Source: Physocladia obscura
Taxonomy: Eukaryota > Chytridiomycota > Chytridiomycetes > Chytridiales > Chytriomycetaceae
DNA length: 12,113 nucleotides
Direction of reading: 5' to 3'
Assembly: GCA_027596945.1 (NCBI GenBank)
Contig: JADGJH010001075.1
Coordinates: 1-12,113, forward strand
Shown here: positions 7,379 through 12,113 of the stretch, in pieces
Layout: each line of letters opens with the position of its first letter
Numbering within the stretch: the first letter of the stretch is position 1
Program-made: the position numbers and the translations under genes
The notes under the pieces: generated by a model
Told to the model about the DNA's origin: nothing
What the model saw: the letters and a program-made list of their open reading frames with translations, nothing else
Databases searched by the model: none

Positions 7379-10300
7379 CTAAACACGTAAAGATTCTTCG
7401 ACAACTTGCTCAATGTTCAGCTCGCCGAATCTTTTGCCTGCCATATTTTTGAGCAAAGCGGCCATCTCAGGGCCAGTCTCATTCACAAGATCGGTAAAAA
7501 GTGAATCTGGATTTTTGAGCAATTCATCAGGCGTGTTGAATTCCATTGCTTGACCGTCTTTCAGGACAAGCACGCGATCGTAATCAATAATCGTTAAGAG
7601 TCTATGAGCAACACACAAAATTGTGCAGTTTGAAAATGACGAACGAAGAGCTATTTGAATTGCAGTATCAGTTTTGATATCAACACTGGCTGTTGCTTCA
7701 TCAATAAGCAAGATTTTCGGTTTGATCAACATTGCGCGAGCCAAACACAACAACTGCCGTTGACCAACCGAAAGATTTTCTCCGTTCTCTTGCACTGGGG
7801 CCTCAAGCTTTTCGTCAAGCGATGCAACATATTCTTTTAAACTGGCATGTTCAAGAACAGTCCATACTTCACTGTCACTGTAATTGCTTAGCGGATCCAC
7901 ATTCGATCGGATCGTTCCTTGAAACAAGAGTGGTGCTTGAGGAATAATTGACAGACTTGTTCGTAATTTTCTGAGACCAACAGTTGATATATCAACACCG
8001 TCAATTTCAATCGAACCAGCGCTCAACTCCACTAATCTATATAGAGCACTGATGATTGACGATTTTCCTGCACCAGTTCTGCCAACAATACCGATTTTTT
8101 CGTTAGATTTTATTTCAACCTTCAAGTTTCTGAGAACTGGAGGTAAATCGGGTCTGTATCTCATTTCGGCATGTTTGAATGTTATGGCACCGTTTTCGGG
8201 CCAATTGTCATATGGTGGCGGAAGATCCATTGGCGCTTCTGAAGGAATGTTCTTGTGATAGTGATCCAAGCGTTCGACACTGTTCATACGGCCTTCTCCC
8301 TCCGACCTGAAGAAACAGAAAATATGGAAAATTAAAATAGTTTCAAAATAATATAGAAATATGAAATTACTGACATAATATGCATCAATATATTGATGGT
8401 AAAGGCCAAGTTTAAGGTGTATCCAATACTTAGACCCAACAAATATGTGGAAATGTTAAATCCAACTCCCATCAAAGATACGGCAAGACAGATGAAAGCA
8501 ACAAAAGTTTCTGCCTGTTTGAAAGTGAGAAACAAAAGTAGGAAATATAAAATAAAAGAAGTTACTCTGATCGAAACCCAGATGCTGACAAAGTATCTTA
8601 AAATAGTTGGTTTGTTTACTTCGTCAATAAGCGATTCATTCACTGCAATAAAAGATTTGGAAGCTTTGAACGCTCGAATTGTAGCCAAACCTTTTTTAAA
8701 CATTTTTAAAATCATTAACAGATAAAGATGTTAAAAATTTGATCAAACCATTGAAAGATTCGGCGCAATTAGCGAAAAACGGCGATCTGGACAGATTTTC
8801 CAACCGTTTCAATTCACGCGACGCGTTTCTGTAAAAGCGCTGAACATAATAATATATGGGAATGACAATTGCAACAACAATCAAGATTGTTGGCACAGCA
8901 TATGCAATTAGGCCCAGCATGCAGAGAATATTTGTACCAATTGTCAGAACGCCACGGAGATTCATGACAAGCCACCTGTCGCATTCGGCAACGTCTCGCG
9001 AAAATCGATTCACAATCCGACCAAGAGGGTTCGTGTCAAAGAAAGACATTGGTGCACGGCCAATGTTGACGAGAGCATTTTCGTGCAATGACCTTGCACC
9101 TGTAATACCAACTCGAGCCACTGTCATGGCAAGTAATACTGAAAAAACAAAAACAAAAAACAAAAAAAACAGCATTAATTTGTTTATTAACTGTAGCAAA
9201 CTAACCTGTAAGAAACGATTGAGAAAGTCCAAGTCCAGCATAGATTCCAATATACCATGCATTGGATTGATTAAAAGCATCGTCTGACCACCATATCAGC
9301 CAATAGTCTCCAATGACTCTGGCAAGATTGATACTGATTCCCAAGACAGAAATTAAAATCCACATCCAAGCACCACCAGATAAGCCAATGTATGTTTTGT
9401 AATGATAAAGTGTCACTGCACCTTCGACTCTCTCTTCTTCCATCATAACAGTTTTTGGAGCAAGGGCAGGAACATCTTCTATTTCGAATTGCTCCTTTTT
9501 TTCGGCCAAAATTGACACATTTGTTAACACTACTTGAGCTGAATTCGAGCTTTTAGCTGAAGAAATTCCATATTCAGAGACGAGTTTCGCAAGACCACGG
9601 TTTTGCTGCATGAGATTACTGTACGATCCAATCTCTGAAATTTGTCCATTCTCCATGTATATTATCATGTCGACATTTGGAAGAAGATTAAGTTGGTGGG
9701 TTACAAGAATCACAGTTTTTCCCGCACATTCACGGCGAATTCCAAATTCAAAAATGTGTCGAGAAACATGTGAGTCAACTGCAGCCAACGGATCGTCGAG
9801 AAGTAAAATATCTGAATTTGAATAAATCGACCGGGCCAAGTTTACGCGAGCAACCTGTCCTCCAGAAAGCTGTCGATTCGATAAACTGAAATTAGATTGT
9901 GCACAATAACTTAAAAGCAACAAAACTCACTTGAACACCTCGTTCGCCAACCTCAGTTAATTCACCATTAGGAAAGCTTTCAATATCCTTATCAAGAGCA
10001 CATGCAGTTATAACAGAATCGTATCTGACTTTGTTCATTTCAGACCCAAACAGTACGTTTCCTTGAAGTGTCGAGTTTTGAAGCCATCCTTGCTGGCTTG
10101 CGTAAGCCACTTTTCCAACCATGTTTGTTGCTCCGCTGACGTTTTTCATTTCTCCAAGCAGTGCTTGCAGAAGACTCGATTTTCCAGCGCCGACTGCTCC
10201 GACTACTGCACATAGTGTGCCGTTTGGAATTTTGAAAGTCAAATCTTTCAAAAACGGTAGTTTTTCATTGGATTCGATTTCAATCGCATCTGATGCAATA

Positions 10301-11768
10301 AAACCAGCATGTCCGTCCGCTCCTGGTATTCCAGTCCACTCATCCCAAATAAAAGATGCATGGTCGCTAATAATAGCATTTTCAGATGATTTCGATGTAT
10401 TTTGGATCAATTTTGACTCTTGTAACTCAGGAGACGCCAAAAACGTTGCGAACCTGCCAAACGAAACGTTTGCTTCTATTAGTCCTTGAACCTTTTCTGG
10501 CATTTCCATCATTGGTCCTCTTAATAAACTAATGAGTGAAAGTGCAGGAAATATAATTTCTGCAGTTAGGGCGTTGCCCATCGCCGAATACACTGAAAAT
10601 GCAACAATGCAAACAAGTGCAGGAATAACATAAATCATTCCATAAAAGGCGGCGGCAATGTTAATTTCAATGAAAATGTTTCGGAGCTCTTCACTGCGTT
10701 CCTTCTTGATTTCAGAAATAAACGAATCTTCCCATGCAAATAATTTGATAATTTTCATTCCAGAGAGCATCTCGGTCGTTTTACGAACTCGTGCATCAGA
10801 ATGACCCATTGCAATTGAATCGTATTTGAAGATGGCTCGCATTGCGAAAGTCTGGAGTGCAGATATAACGACGAGCATGGCAATACCGACAGCACCGCCG
10901 GCGCCAAGTAAGTATATAATCAATCCAGACATGATAATAACTTGAATAGGAATGAGCCAAATTGAATGGATACCATATCCTGCCTGCGAAAATCGAATTA
11001 AAATTAAAATAAATAATAAAAGTTACCTGCTCCAGCATTCCTGCATCGGTTGATAATAAATTTACAATGCGGCCAGTCGAATATTCTTGCTTCGCAGCTG
11101 GAGAAAGCACAAGAGATTTTCTGAAGACGGTCGAATACATGATGGTACGCAGAGCTATTGCAACCTTGACTTCATTTTTCGAACGCGTGTTGTTGCAAAT
11201 AGTGGCTAAAATCTGGCACAAGAACATTGCCACGCAGAGACCATACGCACTGCTCTTGTCACCATTAGTAACAACAGTAAGAATTTGCTGCTGGATCATA
11301 GGAGAAGCAATTGCAAAGCCAGCTCCGCACGCAGCCCAAAATCCGCCTATAAACCACTGGTGCTTGAAGGTTTTAAAAAGGCGGCGGATCAGTGCGGCTT
11401 TGAGAACAGCCGGAAGTCCGTCCGGAATTCGCGTTCCGTCCAATTCAATGTCCGGATGCACTTTTGCCCATGCGCTTTTCACCTCATGCAAATGTGCCGT
11501 CATGTCTTCCGCCAGCCGGTTTGCAGAGAATGCAGGCTCAACGTCAAAAAGATCCTTTGTTGTTTTATTGACGGTTAGTCTGAATAGTCGGGCACAACCA
11601 GAAACGCACCGCTTGCTGGAGCGGCCTCTTTGAGGCAAGAACCATGAATCCAGTCATCCATTCCAGTACGATTTTTCGGATAAAACGCACGGGTGTTTCA
11701 GGAAGAATGGCCTCCGGTGAAGGGCCGCCGCTTTGTTTGACGCCACTTTTCCTGTCTTTATCACGCAT
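7379..11768 (-). CDS. ABC subfamily C (MRP-type) multidrug exporter, eight exons, right copy
   Basis: This is a base-identical mirror of the gene at 346-4735. In transcript order the exons are 11610-11768, 11027-11554, 9931-10983, 9206-9869, 8749-9138, 8566-8690, 8375-8514 and 7379-8306. It encodes the same 1328-residue exporter with both transmembrane domains and both nucleotide-binding domains intact: degenerate NBD1 with DD after Walker B, canonical NBD2 with DE. I found no stop, frameshift or splice-site change, so if both copies exist neither is decaying. Transcription runs inward from the right window end towards the WrbA copy at 6327-6998. Copy-specific regulation could come only from sequence beyond the window. 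Confidence 0.92.
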
Positions 11769-12113
11769 TTATTTGAGAAAAATTAAAAATTACGGATAGA
11801 GTGATCTGATCCGGGAAAGTTTATATTTTTTCTTACATTCATTACAGTTTCGAATAAAAAAAAGACTATTTTATATTCTGACCGAGCACGTCATGCATTT
11901 CCAATTCCTCCGACAAAATCCTCTCAAACCATCAGTGGCAAGAACCCTTTTATTTTAAATTCAATATCCATGAAAGCCCATTAATTTAAACACAACTCTG
12001 GATCACATTTACTAATAAATATTCAAAAAACATGACTCTGGCAATGCCACATTAAACTTTCATTTCTGATGTAACACCGCTCGTGCGATTTATTTTTTGA
12101 ATTTTGCGTGCTG
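11769..12113 (-). promoter_or_regulatory. Upstream region of the right ABCC gene
   Basis: This is an exact reverse complement of 1-345. The TATA-like motifs are at 11868-11875 and 11819-11825 and the TGACGT motif at 11888-11893, read on the minus strand. It holds no separate gene. Confidence 0.4.

Larger units (their letters stand above)
6169..12113 (-). repeat. Right arm of the giant inverted repeat
   Basis: This is the mirror copy of 1-5945, starting at the ATTTC of 6169-6173 and running to the last base of the window. The final 13 bases, read in reverse complement, equal the first 13 bases of the window. The arm reaches both window ends, so its true outer limit cannot be seen here. Gene content and intron positions are identical to the left arm, in opposite orientation. 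Confidence 0.97.

Noticed and set aside
1..12113. Transposon or viral palindrome (terminal inverted repeats of a mobile element).
   Set aside because: No transposase, integrase, polymerase or other mobility gene is present. The arms contain only two ordinary intron-bearing metabolic and transport genes.

Overview
The window is one large inverted repeat. Bases 1-5945 and 6169-12113 are reverse complements (position x pairs with 12114 minus x) around a 223-base unpaired spacer at 5946-6168. I compared the outermost 345 bases of each end, the coding regions, the introns and parts of the intergenic DNA, and found no mismatch. The symmetry axis is also the middle of the window, so the window ends and the arm ends coincide. 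This suggests the window is a whole contig built as arm-spacer-arm. It could be a real, recent or homogenised palindrome, or an assembly or amplification artefact; sequence alone cannot decide.

Each arm carries two protein-coding genes with spliceosomal introns, arranged tail to tail. The outer gene (346-4735 plus; mirror 7379-11768 minus) is a full-length ABC subfamily C (MRP type) exporter. I reconstruct it as eight exons and seven short introns (43-68 nt), giving a 1328-residue frame. The exon total is 3987 nt, a multiple of three, and all joins restore conserved ABCC motifs. The inner gene (5116-5787 minus; mirror 6327-6998 plus) is a 201-residue WrbA-type NAD(P)H:quinone oxidoreductase of the flavodoxin-like fold, with one 66-nt GC-AG intron. 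The two WrbA copies are head to head across the spacer, each with its own CCAAT and TATA elements inside the arm.

The organism is a eukaryote with a compact, moderately AT-rich genome. Very short introns, some with CTAAC/CTAAT/CTGAC-like branch sites, the Pst2/Ycp4-like WrbA protein, and the linker before NBD2 of the transporter all point towards a fungus, perhaps early diverging. Another small protist or invertebrate is not excluded.

Both genes fit a stress or detoxification theme: WrbA enzymes reduce quinones by two electrons, and MRP pumps export organic anions and conjugates. Their joint role is inference. The points most worth a second look are the palindrome itself and the WrbA intron, which is bounded by 13-bp direct repeats and carries a subterminal inverted repeat, as an inserted intron-generating element might.
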